Source: Bordetella ansorpii
GTDB lineage: Bacteria; Pseudomonadota; Gammaproteobacteria; Burkholderiales; Burkholderiaceae_B
DNA: 64,000 nt
NCBI RefSeq assembly: GCF_900078315.1
Contig: NZ_FKBS01000025.1
Coordinates: 839,191 to 903,190 of the forward strand
Reading direction: 5' to 3'
A model generated the notes under the pieces. The model was not told the DNA's origin and did not search any database. It was given only the letters and a program-made list of their open reading frames with translations. A program made the translations under genes and the position numbers. Below, piece after piece: positions 52,834-61,319 of this stretch (position 1 is its first letter; each line of letters opens with the position of its first letter).

Positions 52834-53445
52834 CTAGAGAGCACCCGCCCTACCATGAACCGGACGGAAATAGCCCTTGATGCAGTCCGTATTGCGCACG
52901 CTGAGCTGGATGTGATTCTTGCTCAAGAAACCAGCATTCTGGTAGATAGGATCCCCTTCGAGGAAGGGGCCGCGCACCGAGTCGTAGGCTGGCTCTCGCC
53001 TTGATTCACGATACTCGTGCAAGGTGTTCATCACTGCGCAGTCCAAGGCACGGCCTGCCTTGTCCGGAGATTTCCCGACATTCTTCGCGACTTCCGTACC
53101 GGCAGCCTCTGAGAGCCGAATGTAGATCCGGTGGGCTTCCTTGACCTGCACCAATCCATCATGGTCGAACAGGTCAAGGCAATGGCGCAGATCAATGATT
53201 GCGCCAAGAACGAAAGGCGTCTTGATCTTGCCTTCTTTCTTGCGTTGCACCGCCCAATCCATCGCGCGGCCCGGGTTGCCTTCCCAGAAGTAGATGCCGT
53301 GTCCGAGCCAGTCGTACTTCTGCTCCGAGTGTTTCAGATGAGGCTCCCGACCGCGAAGGAGTGTTTCGCCCACGCCTTTGTCGCAGCCATGAAAGCCGAG
53401 GACAAAACTCGGTTGATACTCGTATGCAGACCAGGCGGCAGCCAT
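52834..53445 (-). CDS. uncharacterised protein, candidate ADP-ribosyltransferase-like toxin
   Basis: A 203-residue protein. VLGFHGCDKGVGETLL (His19) followed by YDWLGHGIYFWEGNPGRAMDWA (Tyr52) and, near the C-terminus, GFLSKNHIQLSVRN (Gln180), recall the H-Y-[E/Q] layout of PARP-like ADP-ribosyltransferases. In those the 'HG' strand binds NAD and 'GxGIYF...A' forms the second strand. The C-terminal CIKGYF motif is shared by many similar bacterial proteins of unknown function. The start overlaps the stop of a short upstream gene (TAATG), the arrangement of a toxin following its antitoxin. Lower GC than neighbours suggests recent acquisition. Toxicity is inference only. Confidence 0.68.
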   Translation of the reverse strand: MAAAWSAYEYQPSFVLGFHGCDKGVGETLLRGREPHLKHSEQKYDWLGHGIYFWEGNPGRAMDWAVQRKKEGKIKTPFVLGAIIDLRHCLDLFDHDGLVQVKEAHRIYIRLSEAAGTEVAKNVGKSPDKAGRALDCAVMNTLHEYRESRREPAYDSVRGPFLEGDPIYQNAGFLSKNHIQLSVRNTDCIKGYFRPVHGRAGAL

Positions 53446-53678
53446 TACGCAGCGCGGAAGGGCTTGGTCAGCTTTCCAGTCGGAGTAACGATGCCAGCGC
53501 GTTGCAGGAAGGACAACGCAGCAGCCTTGGAGCTGCCCTGTTCCTGCCCAAACGCACGCATATCTGCAACACGTTCCTGTGTAGTCAGGATGCGCACCAT
53601 CCTGCCTCGTTGCGACGATTGCTGCGTCGCCTTGGACGCGGTCTTTTTAGCAAATTTCGCTGGAGCCTTGGCAGGCAT
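53445..53678 (-). CDS. 77-residue basic protein, candidate antitoxin
   Basis: Small Lys/Ala-rich protein encoded immediately upstream of, and overlapping, the ART-like gene. The N-terminal 26 residues are a basic low-complexity tail. The rest (residues 33-75, with ERVADMRAFGQEQGSSKAAALSFLQRAGIVTPTGKL) is a short helical domain with a pattern also seen in other small proteins preceding such genes. It might bind DNA or the partner. The ATG at 53678 has AAAGGAA at good distance, and an independent transcript probably starts in the AT-richer gap to the right. Not recognised as a named family. Confidence 0.65.
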   Translation of the reverse strand: MPAKAPAKFAKKTASKATQQSSQRGRMVRILTTQERVADMRAFGQEQGSSKAAALSFLQRAGIVTPTGKLTKPFRAA

Positions 53679-53876
53679 GACGGTTCCTTTGGTTACTTTT
53701 TGATCCTAGCATGTGCAGGCGCCCCGAGGCATTGCAATACTACAGCTCCTGGCCCGCCAAACCACCATCGAGGATGACCAATAGATCCCGATACGCGTGA
53801 GGATGCACGGCACCGCTACGCCATGAGAGAACACGTCGAACAAAGTGACGTAGCCGCCGTCACAGCGGGGCCAGAC

Positions 53877-54641
53877 TCAGGCCCACCCCTCCAGCCGCAG
53901 CGTCGCGCGCACCAGGCGCTGCTCTTCCTGCTCGATCTCGGCCAGGCTCTGCCGGACGCTGTCCACGTGCTCGGTGGCGGCCTTGTGCGCCTGGTCGGGC
54001 AGGCGGCCCACCACGGCCTTGTACAGGCGCGCATGCTGGCTGTCGATCTGGCGCTTGTGCGGCGCGCGGTGGTACAGGTTGTTCACACAGGCGAACACCG
54101 ATCCCAGCAGCAGATCGGTCAGCGATTGCAGCGTGTGCACCAGCACCGCGTTGTGCGAGGCCTCGCAGATCGCCAGGTGGAAGGCATGGTCCAGGTGGGC
54201 ATGTGTGGCGATGTCGGTATCCTGCCCATGCGCGGCCACCATTTCCTCGTAGCGCCGCCGGATCATGATGAAGTCGGCATCCGTGCCGCGTAGGGCGGCC
54301 AGGCGCGCCGACTCTCCCTCCAGCAGCGAACGGACCTCCAGCAGGTCGTACAGCGTGCGCGGCTGCGAATTGAACAGATGCACCAGCGGCCCCGCGTCCA
54401 CCTGCGAGATCTGCGCCACGTACGAACCCTTGCCCTGCGCGGTATGGATGATGCCGCGCGCGCGCAGCAGCCGCAGCCCCTCGCGCAGCGCGCTGCGGGA
54501 CACGGCCAGCTTCTCGGTCAGGCGGCGCTCCGACGGCAGCGCCTGTCCGGCCTTGAGCACGCCGTCCACGATCAGGCGTTCGATGCGTTCGGCCACCTCG
54601 TCCGCCACGGGGCGGGGCCGGCCGGCCACTTCCATATCCAT
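53877..54641 (-). CDS. glcC: FadR/GntR-family regulator, GlcC-like
   Basis: A 254-residue regulator with an N-terminal winged helix (about 10-75, with GVLKAGQALPSERRLTEKLAVSRSALREGLRLL as the recognition segment) and a C-terminal all-helical FCD effector domain that usually binds a metal and a small acid. The divergent neighbour is malate synthase G, so control by glycolate or glyoxylate (as for E. coli GlcC) is likely. The ATG at 54641 is fixed by AAGGAG six bases upstream, so a frame running to 54689 is not used. Two operator-like palindromes lie in the shared upstream region. Confidence 0.85.
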   Translation of the reverse strand: MDMEVAGRPRPVADEVAERIERLIVDGVLKAGQALPSERRLTEKLAVSRSALREGLRLLRARGIIHTAQGKGSYVAQISQVDAGPLVHLFNSQPRTLYDLLEVRSLLEGESARLAALRGTDADFIMIRRRYEEMVAAHGQDTDIATHAHLDHAFHLAICEASHNAVLVHTLQSLTDLLLGSVFACVNNLYHRAPHKRQIDSQHARLYKAVVGRLPDQAHKAATEHVDSVRQSLAEIEQEEQRLVRATLRLEGWA

Positions 54642-54687
54642 GTTCTTCTCCTTGCCCGCGCCGGCCCCGCTCCGCGCGGCAGACCAC

Positions 54688-54702
54688 ACTGGTATGACCG
54701 CG
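54688..54702. promoter_or_regulatory. GlcC/FadR-type operator, proximal copy
   Basis: ACTGGTATGACC at 54688-54699 repeats the core of the second site below. The left arm and ATG spacer are identical and the right arm is partly degenerate (ACCGCG). FadR-subfamily regulators commonly bind TGGT-N3-ACCA-like sites. It lies just upstream of the regulator start and so suggests autoregulation. Confidence 0.6.
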
Positions 54703-54796
54703 GCTCACCCATCGAGCCACCCAAGCAGGCCCGGCACGCCAACTTATTGAAATCAAAGCACGAAATCGGAATTCACGCGACTGACCGGCCTCATAA

Positions 54797-54811
54797 ACTG
54801 GTATGACCAGT
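54797..54811. promoter_or_regulatory. GlcC/FadR-type operator, perfect palindrome
   Basis: ACTGGT-ATG-ACCAGT is a perfect inverted repeat of six-base arms around a three-base centre, matching the FadR-family half-site (TGGT...ACCA). It lies 156 bases before the glcB start and 109 bases (centre to centre) from the first copy. The pair probably brackets the divergent promoters. Confidence 0.7.
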
Positions 54812-54966
54812 GGCCGGAACTATGGACATCCAGGGCCGGCCAAGGCCATCATGGCTGCCATAACGAGAGCGCACCGCGCGATCCCCGCGCGGCGCCAGGC
54901 TCCACTGCGACGCACATTCCCGTTCACGGGGCAGGCCGACCCCTGCCCCCAAGCCTCGAGACATCC

Positions 54967-57147
54967 ATGACCGACCGCACCCCGCAACACGGCCTGCAAG
55001 TGGCGACCGTCCTGTACCGCTTCATCGAAGACGAAGCCCTGCCCGGCACCGGCCTGGACAGCGCCGCCTTCTGGCAGGGATTCGCCCAGCTGGCGCACGA
55101 CCTGGCCCCGCGCAACCGCGACCTGCTGGCCCAGCGCGACCTGCTGCAGCAGAAGCTGGACGAATGGCACCGCGCCCGTCCGGGCCGCATCGCCGATGCC
55201 GCCGCCTACCGCAAGTTCCTGGAAACCATCGGCTACGTGCAGCCGCAGCCCGCCTCGGTGCAGGCCGGCACGCAGAACGTCGATACCGAAATCGCGCAGC
55301 AGGCCGGTCCGCAACTGGTGGTGCCCGTGTCCAACGCGCGCTACGCGCTGAACGCCGCCAACGCCCGCTGGGGCAGCCTGTACGACGCCCTGTATGGCAC
55401 CGACGCCATCTCGCAGGAAGGCGACCTGGCGGCCGGCAAAGGCTACAACGCCCAGCGCGGCCAGGCCGTCATCGCGCGCGCGCGCGCCTTCCTCGATGGC
55501 GCCGCCCCGCTGGCCCAGGGTTCGCACACCGACGCCACCGCGTACACCGTGCAGGACGGCAAGCTGTCCGTGGCCCTGAAGAACGGCCAGTCCACGGACC
55601 TGAAGACCCCGCCGCAGTTCGCCGGCTATCAGGGCGATGCGCAATCGCCCGACGCCCTGCTGCTGAAGAACAACGGCCTGCACTTCGAGATCCAGATCGA
55701 CCGCCAGCATGCCATCGGCGCCACCGACGCCGCCGGCGTCAAGGACGTGCTGCTGGAAGCCGCGCTCACCACCATCATGGACTGCGAAGACTCGGTCGCC
55801 GCCGTCGACGCCGACGACAAGGTGCTGGTCTACCGCAACTGGCTGGGCCTGATGAAGGGCGACTTGGCCGAGGAGGTCAGCAAGGGCGGCAAGACCTTCA
55901 CGCGCCGCCTGAACGCCGACCGCGAATACCACGCGCCCGCCGGCGGCACGCTGACGCTGCACGGCCGCTCGCTGATGTTCGTGCGCAACGTGGGCCACCT
56001 GATGACCAACCCGGCCGTGCTGGACCGCGATGGCCGCGAACTGCCCGAAGGCATCCTGGACGCCGTGGTCACCTCGCTGGCCGCGCTGCACGACCTGCAG
56101 GCGCGCCGCAACTCGCGCAGCGGCTCGGTGTACATCGTCAAGCCCAAGATGCACGGCCCGGCCGAAGTGGCCTTCGCCAGCGAACTGTTCTCGCGCGTCG
56201 AAGACCTGCTGAAGCTGCCGCGCAACACGCTGAAGATGGGCATCATGGATGAAGAGCGCCGCACCAGCGTCAACCTGAAGGCCTGCATCGCCGCCGCCGC
56301 CGAGCGCGTGGCCTTCATCAACACCGGCTTCCTGGACCGCACCGGCGACGAGATGCACTCGTCCATGGAAGCGGGCCCGATGATGCGCAAGGGCGACATG
56401 AAGTCCAGCGCCTGGATCACCGCCTACGAGCGCAGCAACGTGCTGGTCGGCCTGGATTGCGGCCTGCGCGGCCGCGCCCAGATCGGCAAGGGCATGTGGG
56501 CCATGCCCGACCTGATGGCCGCGATGCTGGAACAGAAGATCGGCCATCCCAAGGCAGGCGCCAACACGGCCTGGGTGCCTTCGCCCACCGCCGCCACGCT
56601 GCACGCGCTGCACTACCACCAGGTCGACGTGCAGGCCGTCCAGCGGGAACTGGAAAAGACCAAGCTGGATGACGTGCGCGACGAACTGCTGTCCGGCCTG
56701 CTGACGGTGCCCGTGGGCAATCCGTCCGACTGGTCCGCCGAAGACATCCAGCGCGAGCTGGACAACAACGCGCAGGGCATCCTGGGCTACGTGGTGCGCT
56801 GGATCGACCAGGGCGTGGGTTGCTCGAAGGTGCCCGACATCAACAACGTGGGCCTGATGGAAGACCGCGCCACGCTGCGCATCTCCAGCCAGCACATCGC
56901 CAACTGGCTGCGCCACGGCATCACCACCCGCGAGCAGGTCGAGCAGACCTTCCAGCGCATGGCCGCCGTGGTCGACCAGCAGAACGCCAACGACCCGCAC
57001 TACCGCGCGATGGCGCCGGACTTCGACGCCTCCATCGCCTATCGCGCCGCCAGCGCGCTGGTGTTCGAAGGCCTGGCGCAACCCAACGGCTATACCGAGC
57101 CGCTGCTGCATCAGTACCGCCTGGCGTTCAAGGCCGCGCAGCGCTGA
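54967..57147 (+). CDS. glcB: malate synthase G
   Basis: Condenses glyoxylate with acetyl-CoA to malate, feeding glycolate/glyoxylate carbon into the TCA cycle. The 726-residue length equals isoform G (723 in E. coli). Recognisable stretches are [34 protein letters not shown] (catalytic Arg), [29 protein letters not shown] and [15 protein letters not shown]. No allantoin or glycolate oxidase genes follow; glcB stands alone. It is divergent from glcC, which it presumably answers to. A strong terminator follows directly. Confidence 0.95.
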   Translation: MTDRTPQHGLQVATVLYRFIEDEALPGTGLDSAAFWQGFAQLAHDLAPRNRDLLAQRDLLQQKLDEWHRARPGRIADAAAYRKFLETIGYVQPQPASVQAGTQNVDTEIAQQAGPQLVVPVSNARYALNAANARWGSLYDALYGTDAISQEGDLAAGKGYNAQRGQAVIARARAFLDGAAPLAQGSHTDATAYTVQDGKLSVALKNGQSTDLKTPPQFAGYQGDAQSPDALLLKNNGLHFEIQIDRQHAIGATDAAGVKDVLLEAALTTIMDCEDSVAAVDADDKVLVYRNWLGLMKGDLAEEVSKGGKTFTRRLNADREYHAPAGGTLTLHGRSLMFVRNVGHLMTNPAVLDRDGRELPEGILDAVVTSLAALHDLQARRNSRSGSVYIVKPKMHGPAEVAFASELFSRVEDLLKLPRNTLKMGIMDEERRTSVNLKACIAAAAERVAFINTGFLDRTGDEMHSSMEAGPMMRKGDMKSSAWITAYERSNVLVGLDCGLRGRAQIGKGMWAMPDLMAAMLEQKIGHPKAGANTAWVPSPTAATLHALHYHQVDVQAVQRELEKTKLDDVRDELLSGLLTVPVGNPSDWSAEDIQRELDNNAQGILGYVVRWIDQGVGCSKVPDINNVGLMEDRATLRISSQHIANWLRHGITTREQVEQTFQRMAAVVDQQNANDPHYRAMAPDFDASIAYRAASALVFEGLAQPNGYTEPLLHQYRLAFKAAQR

Positions 57148-57164
57148 TCCATCCCGCGTCATCG

Positions 57165-57203
57165 AAAAGCGTCTCGTGCCGGTCAGGCACGAGACGCTTT
57201 TTT
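57165..57203 (+). terminator. bidirectional Rho-independent terminator after glcB
   Basis: A perfect 16-bp stem (AAAAGCGTCTCGTGCC / GGCACGAGACGCTTTT) with a GGTCA loop is followed by a T-run of six. The 5' A-run makes it serviceable in the reverse direction for the convergent AraC gene that ends 20 bases to the right. Confidence 0.92.
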
Positions 57204-57222
57204 CGTTCGATGGACAGAGCAC

Positions 57223-58230
57223 TCAGCCGCGTGCCGCATCCCGCGGCGACATGCCGTAGTGCCGGCGGAACGCGGTGGAGAAATTGCCCGCGTGGTCGTA
57301 GCCCACTTCCAGCGCCACCTGCGTCACCGGCAGGCGGGCCTGGCGTATCAGCGCCATCGCATGGCGCATGCGCGCGGCCAGCAGATACTCCGACAAGGTC
57401 ACGCCCTGCACGGCCTTGAAGGTGCGCGCCAGCTTGGACACGCTGACACCGGATTGGTCCGCCAGCTCCTGCAGGCTGGGCGGCTCGCGCAACGCATCGG
57501 CCAGGCGCCGCGCCACGCGTTCGGCGATGGCTTGGTCGCGCGGCCGTGGCGGACACACCGCCTCGTCGGCCTCGCGCATCAGCGCGAAGAAATGCCGCAG
57601 CACATCCTGCGTGCTGGACTGCAATCGCAGCCGCCGCTGCACGCGGTCATCCATCGTCTCGAAAAAACTCTGTGCCGCCTGCCGCAGACCCAGCGACAGG
57701 CTGGCATGGAACAACGCGAAGGGATCGGGCCCGCCCGCCAGATAACGCGCCAGCGCGCCGCCATAACGTTCGGCATCCAGGCCCAGTTCATGCAGCAGGT
57801 AGTCGCGCGTGCACGAGACGGTGACGGAGCGCTCGCGGTCGCTGGCGCGGAACACCTCGATCTTGCGCGCGCCGCAGGGTTGCAACAACGCGCTGCACGA
57901 CCCCGCGCCGATGGCGTGCACCGGCTCGCGGCCATCGGTGATGGCGGACTCGCCCGCCAGGCGCAGATGGATCTTCAGCGCGCCGCTGCAGTCGTACTGT
58001 TCCTCGATATCCCTTGGCCGCGCCACCTCGGCCCAACTGGCCGACAGGCCCGCGCCGAACACCAGCGTGTCGCGGTAGCCCTGCATGCCCGCCCCCACCG
58101 GCCGCGACGCGATGAAGCAGGCCGAGCCGGTGGCGGCGATATCGGTCACTTCGAACGAGTGCGGCACGTAGGCGTGCAACCCGCTGCCCACCACGGGATG
58201 CTGCACGGCACTGAAGGCGTCTGGGGTCAT
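57223..58230 (-). CDS. AraC-family transcriptional regulator
   Basis: A 335-residue regulator with an N-terminal sensing domain (about 1-210, of the AraC-binding-like type with RxxGxGxxCxxF features) and a C-terminal double helix-turn-helix domain. The latter includes EPPSLQELADQSGVSVSKLARTFKAVQGVTLSEYL and VTQVALEVGYDHAGNFSTAFRRHYG. It is divergent from the RidA-argE-like-MFS-dehydratase genes, with 202 bases between starts, so it probably activates that operon in the presence of the amino-acid-like substrate. Ends against the bidirectional terminator. Confidence 0.87.
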   Translation of the reverse strand: MTPDAFSAVQHPVVGSGLHAYVPHSFEVTDIAATGSACFIASRPVGAGMQGYRDTLVFGAGLSASWAEVARPRDIEEQYDCSGALKIHLRLAGESAITDGREPVHAIGAGSCSALLQPCGARKIEVFRASDRERSVTVSCTRDYLLHELGLDAERYGGALARYLAGGPDPFALFHASLSLGLRQAAQSFFETMDDRVQRRLRLQSSTQDVLRHFFALMREADEAVCPPRPRDQAIAERVARRLADALREPPSLQELADQSGVSVSKLARTFKAVQGVTLSEYLLAARMRHAMALIRQARLPVTQVALEVGYDHAGNFSTAFRRHYGMSPRDAARG

Positions 58231-58432
58231 GTCGAAGACGTTAGCGGCACGCTTTCGCCAGCGTCAAGCACACGACGGCTGCCGCGCCATCACTCGCGGG
58301 TAAACCCGCAATCATGCGGCCATGCAGCATCGCCTGCCCGCCGCGCAAACAAACCTGCCGTTCGCTCAGAAGCGCGCGGGCCGGCACGTGACTATGCTGG
58401 ACCGACGATCCCCTTCAGCGCCGCAGCCCGCC

Positions 58433-58798
58433 ATGACAGACATCCCGCTTCCGAAGTTCTCATTGACCCGCCGCACGGGCGCCCTGGTGTTCGTCTCGGG
58501 CCAGATGGCCTTCGGCGAAGGGTTCCGCATCGTCGGCGAGGGCGTGGCCGCGCAGACCCGCACCTGCCTCGAACACCTGGAACGGCATCTGGCCAGCGAG
58601 GGCCTGTCGCGCGCCGACATCGTCAAGACCACCGTGTGGCTGACCCGCGTGGAAGACTTCCGCGCGTTCGACCAGGCCTATGGCGAGTTCTTCGGCAACG
58701 CCACGCTGCCCACGCGCTCGACCGTGCGCGCCGACCTGATGCTGCCCGGCGCGCTGGTCGAGATCGAGGCCGTCGCACAGATCAGGAGCGCCTCATGA
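58433..58798 (+). CDS. RidA-family enamine/imine deaminase
   Basis: A 121-residue Rid-family protein. LVFVSGQMAF, the middle SRADIVKTTVWLTRVEDFRAFDQAYGEFF, and the end LPTRSTVRADLMLPGALVEIEAVA (with the catalytic Arg and the EIEAVA C-terminus) match true RidA better than the copy in the other operon. RidA hydrolyses reactive 2-aminoacrylate or 2-iminobutyrate made by PLP dehydratases, fitting the threonine dehydratase at the end of the same operon. The ATG at 58433 is preferred to longer frames. Overlaps the next gene by four bases. Confidence 0.88.
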   Translation: MTDIPLPKFSLTRRTGALVFVSGQMAFGEGFRIVGEGVAAQTRTCLEHLERHLASEGLSRADIVKTTVWLTRVEDFRAFDQAYGEFFGNATLPTRSTVRADLMLPGALVEIEAVAQIRSAS

Positions 58799-59985
58799 AT
58801 GCCGCCCATCAGGACACCCCCACCGACGCCGCCGTCGCCTGGATCCAGCGCCTGGTGTCCATCGACACCACCAGCCGGAACTCCAACCTGGGCCTGATCG
58901 AGATGGTGCGCGACGACCTGCGCCGCGCCGGCATCGGCTGCCACCTGAGCCACGACGACAGCGGCGCCAAAGCCAATCTGTACGCCACCGTGCCCGCGCA
59001 CGACGGCAACGTCCAGGGCGGCATCGTGCTGTCCGGCCACACCGACACCGTGCCGGTGGACGGCCAGCAATGGGACCACGACCCGTTCACCCCCCGGATC
59101 CACGACGGCAAGCTGTACGGCCGCGGCACCTGCGACATGAAGGGATTCATCGGCACCGCCTTGTCACTGGTGCCGCGCCTGACCGCCACGCGCTTGTCCA
59201 GACCCGTGCATTTCGCGCTGTCGTACGACGAAGAACTGGGCTGCCTGGGCGCTCCCGTGATGCTGGCCGACCTGAAGGCGCGCGGCGTGCAGCCCGAGGG
59301 CTGCATCGTGGGCGAACCCACGTCGATGCGCGTGATCGTGGCGCACAAGGGCATCAACGTATGGCGCTGCTGCGTGCGCGGCCAGGCGGCGCATTCATCG
59401 CTGACGCCGCGCGGCCTGAACGCCATCGAGTACGCCGCGCGGCTGATCTGCTTCATCCGCGACCTGGCCGACGAGATGCGGCGCGACGGCCCCTTCGACC
59501 AGGCCTTCGACGTGCCCTTCAGCACCGCGCAGGTCGGCACCATCCAGGGCGGCATCGCCGTCAACACCATCCCGGCACTGTGCCAGTTCGAGTTCGAGCA
59601 CCGCAATCTGCCGGGCGCCGATCCGCAGCGCTTCTTCAGCCGCATCCAGGACTACGCCAACAACGAACTGCTGCCGCGCATGCGCGCCGAACACGGCAAC
59701 GCCGCCATCGAACTGGAAGCGCTGGCCGGCGCGCCCTCGCTGGACGCCGCCGAACAGGCCGCCATCACGCAGTTGGTGCGCGCGCTGACCGCCGACCGCG
59801 ACACGCGCAAGGTGGCCTACGGCACCGAGGCCGGCCAGTTCCAGCGCGCCGGCATTCCGTCGGTGATCTGCGGCCCCGGCGACATCCAGCAGGCGCACCG
59901 GCCCAACGAATTCGTCGCGCTGGACCAGATCACGCGGTGCGCGGCGTTCCTGGACAAAGTCATCGACAACCTGGCGCAACCCTAG
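58795..59985 (+). CDS. ArgE/ACY1-like N-acyl amino acid deacylase (M20 family)
   Basis: A 396-residue zinc-dependent M20 peptidase-family deacylase closest to acetylornithine deacetylase. Motifs are VLSGHTDTVPVDG (zinc His/Asp), YGRGTCDMKGF, SYDEELGCLGA (catalytic Glu), CIVGEPTSMRVI and a C-terminal QAHRPNEFV with a ligand His. The Thr/Cys pattern fits ArgE (ArgA-type arginine synthesis), but the operon (RidA, MFS carrier, threonine dehydratase, AraC regulator) argues for catabolism of an N-acylated hydroxy amino acid. The frame stays open for over 1.5 kb upstream, but only as antisense of the AraC gene. The start is at the ATGA overlap. Confidence 0.87.
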   Translation: MNAAHQDTPTDAAVAWIQRLVSIDTTSRNSNLGLIEMVRDDLRRAGIGCHLSHDDSGAKANLYATVPAHDGNVQGGIVLSGHTDTVPVDGQQWDHDPFTPRIHDGKLYGRGTCDMKGFIGTALSLVPRLTATRLSRPVHFALSYDEELGCLGAPVMLADLKARGVQPEGCIVGEPTSMRVIVAHKGINVWRCCVRGQAAHSSLTPRGLNAIEYAARLICFIRDLADEMRRDGPFDQAFDVPFSTAQVGTIQGGIAVNTIPALCQFEFEHRNLPGADPQRFFSRIQDYANNELLPRMRAEHGNAAIELEALAGAPSLDAAEQAAITQLVRALTADRDTRKVAYGTEAGQFQRAGIPSVICGPGDIQQAHRPNEFVALDQITRCAAFLDKVIDNLAQP

Positions 59986-60018
59986 CCGCACGCGCTCCCT
60001 CGGGGAAACCATAATCAC

Positions 60019-61296
60019 ATGAACACCGCCACCCTCACGGCCTCCGGCAGAAAGCCGCCGTCCTCCGCCCGCATCATCGCGTCCGCCTCCATCGGCAACG
60101 CGCTCGAATGGTTCGACCTGGTGGTCTACGGCTTCTTCGCCGTCACCATCTCCAAGCTGTTCTTTCCCACGGGCGACGACACCATCTCGCTGCTGCTGAC
60201 GCTGGGCACCTTCGGCGTCTCGTTCTTCATGCGGCCGCTGGGCGCGCTGGTGCTGGGCGTGTACGCCGACCGCGTCGGCCGCCGCGCCACGCTGACCTTG
60301 TCCATCATGCTGATGATGCTGGGCACGCTGCTGATCGCCATCATGCCCACCTACGACGCCATCGGCCTGTGGGCGCCCATCGGCATCGTCATCGCGCGCA
60401 TGATCCAGGGCTTCTCGGCGGGCGGCGAGTTCGGCAGCGCCACCGCCTTCCTGGCCGAACACACGCCCAACCGCCGCGGCTTCTTCGCCAGCTGGCAGGT
60501 GGCCAGCCAGGGCCTGACCACGCTGCTGGCCGCAGGCTTCGGCGCGGGCCTCACGCAATACCTGACGCCCGAGCAACTGCAAAGCTGGGGGTGGCGCATC
60601 CCGTTCTTCTTCGGCCTGTTGATCGGGCCGGTGGCCTATTACATCCGCACCCGCATCGACGAGACGCCCGACTTCCTGGCGGCCGGCCCCAACGAGACGC
60701 CGCTGGCCGACACGTTCTCCCACAACCGCCTGCGCCTCTTGCTGGCCATCGGCACCGTGGTGCTGGGCACGGTGGCCACATACCTGGTGCTGTACATGCC
60801 GACCTACGCGGTGAAGACGCTGAAGATCCCGCAATCGGCGGCCTTCGCGGCCACGCTGGTGACCGGCATCGTGCAGTTCATCTGCGCGCCGCTGGTGGGG
60901 CGCTGGTCGGACAAGCATGGGCGCACCGGCATCATGCTGGTGTCGGCGGTGCTGTTCGGCGTGGTGATCTATCCGCTGTTGCACATGCTGGCGCAGTCGC
61001 CCACGTTCGGCACCATGATCGCGGTGCAGATCGTCATCGGCGTGCTGCTGTCGGGCTACTTCGGCGCGCTGCCCGCGCTGTTGAGCGACCTGTTCCCCAC
61101 GCGCACCCGCACCACGGGCATGTCGCTCGCTTACAGTATTGCCGTCACTATCTTCGGCGGCTTCGCGCCCTTCATCATCACCTGGCTGATCTCCACCACC
61201 GGCAATCCCTACGCGCCCAGCTTCTACCTGATCTTCGCCGCCGTGATCAGCATCGCCGCCCTGATCGGCGTGCGCGGCAAGCTGGGCCTGCGTTGA
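60019..61296 (+). CDS. MFS transporter, metabolite:H+ symporter family
   Basis: A 425-residue twelve-helix carrier of the MHS (ProP/KgtP/ShiA-like) subgroup. The start ASIGNALEWFDLVVYGFFAVTI is the family's N-terminal signature, and FFMRPLGALVLGVYADRVGRRATL and FSAGGEFGSATAFLAEHTP match loop and helix motifs of this subgroup. Such carriers import organic acids, betaines or amino acids with protons. Its place between argE-like and threonine dehydratase suggests that it brings in the N-acyl or free hydroxy amino acid degraded by its neighbours (inference). Follows argE-like by 33 bases. Confidence 0.88.
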   Translation: MNTATLTASGRKPPSSARIIASASIGNALEWFDLVVYGFFAVTISKLFFPTGDDTISLLLTLGTFGVSFFMRPLGALVLGVYADRVGRRATLTLSIMLMMLGTLLIAIMPTYDAIGLWAPIGIVIARMIQGFSAGGEFGSATAFLAEHTPNRRGFFASWQVASQGLTTLLAAGFGAGLTQYLTPEQLQSWGWRIPFFFGLLIGPVAYYIRTRIDETPDFLAAGPNETPLADTFSHNRLRLLLAIGTVVLGTVATYLVLYMPTYAVKTLKIPQSAAFAATLVTGIVQFICAPLVGRWSDKHGRTGIMLVSAVLFGVVIYPLLHMLAQSPTFGTMIAVQIVIGVLLSGYFGALPALLSDLFPTRTRTTGMSLAYSIAVTIFGGFAPFIITWLISTTGNPYAPSFYLIFAAVISIAALIGVRGKLGLR

Positions 61297-61319
61297 CCTC
61301 CATCGGAGTTGTTGTACCC

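Noticed and set aside
54820..57222. Long open frame antisense to glcB
   Set aside because: High-GC shadow of the malate synthase gene, rich in Gly/Val/Arg, with no family motif and no start signal.
57259..58794. Open extension upstream of the ArgE-like gene
   Set aside because: It is antisense to the AraC gene and to the RidA gene's other frame; the real start is the ATGA overlap.
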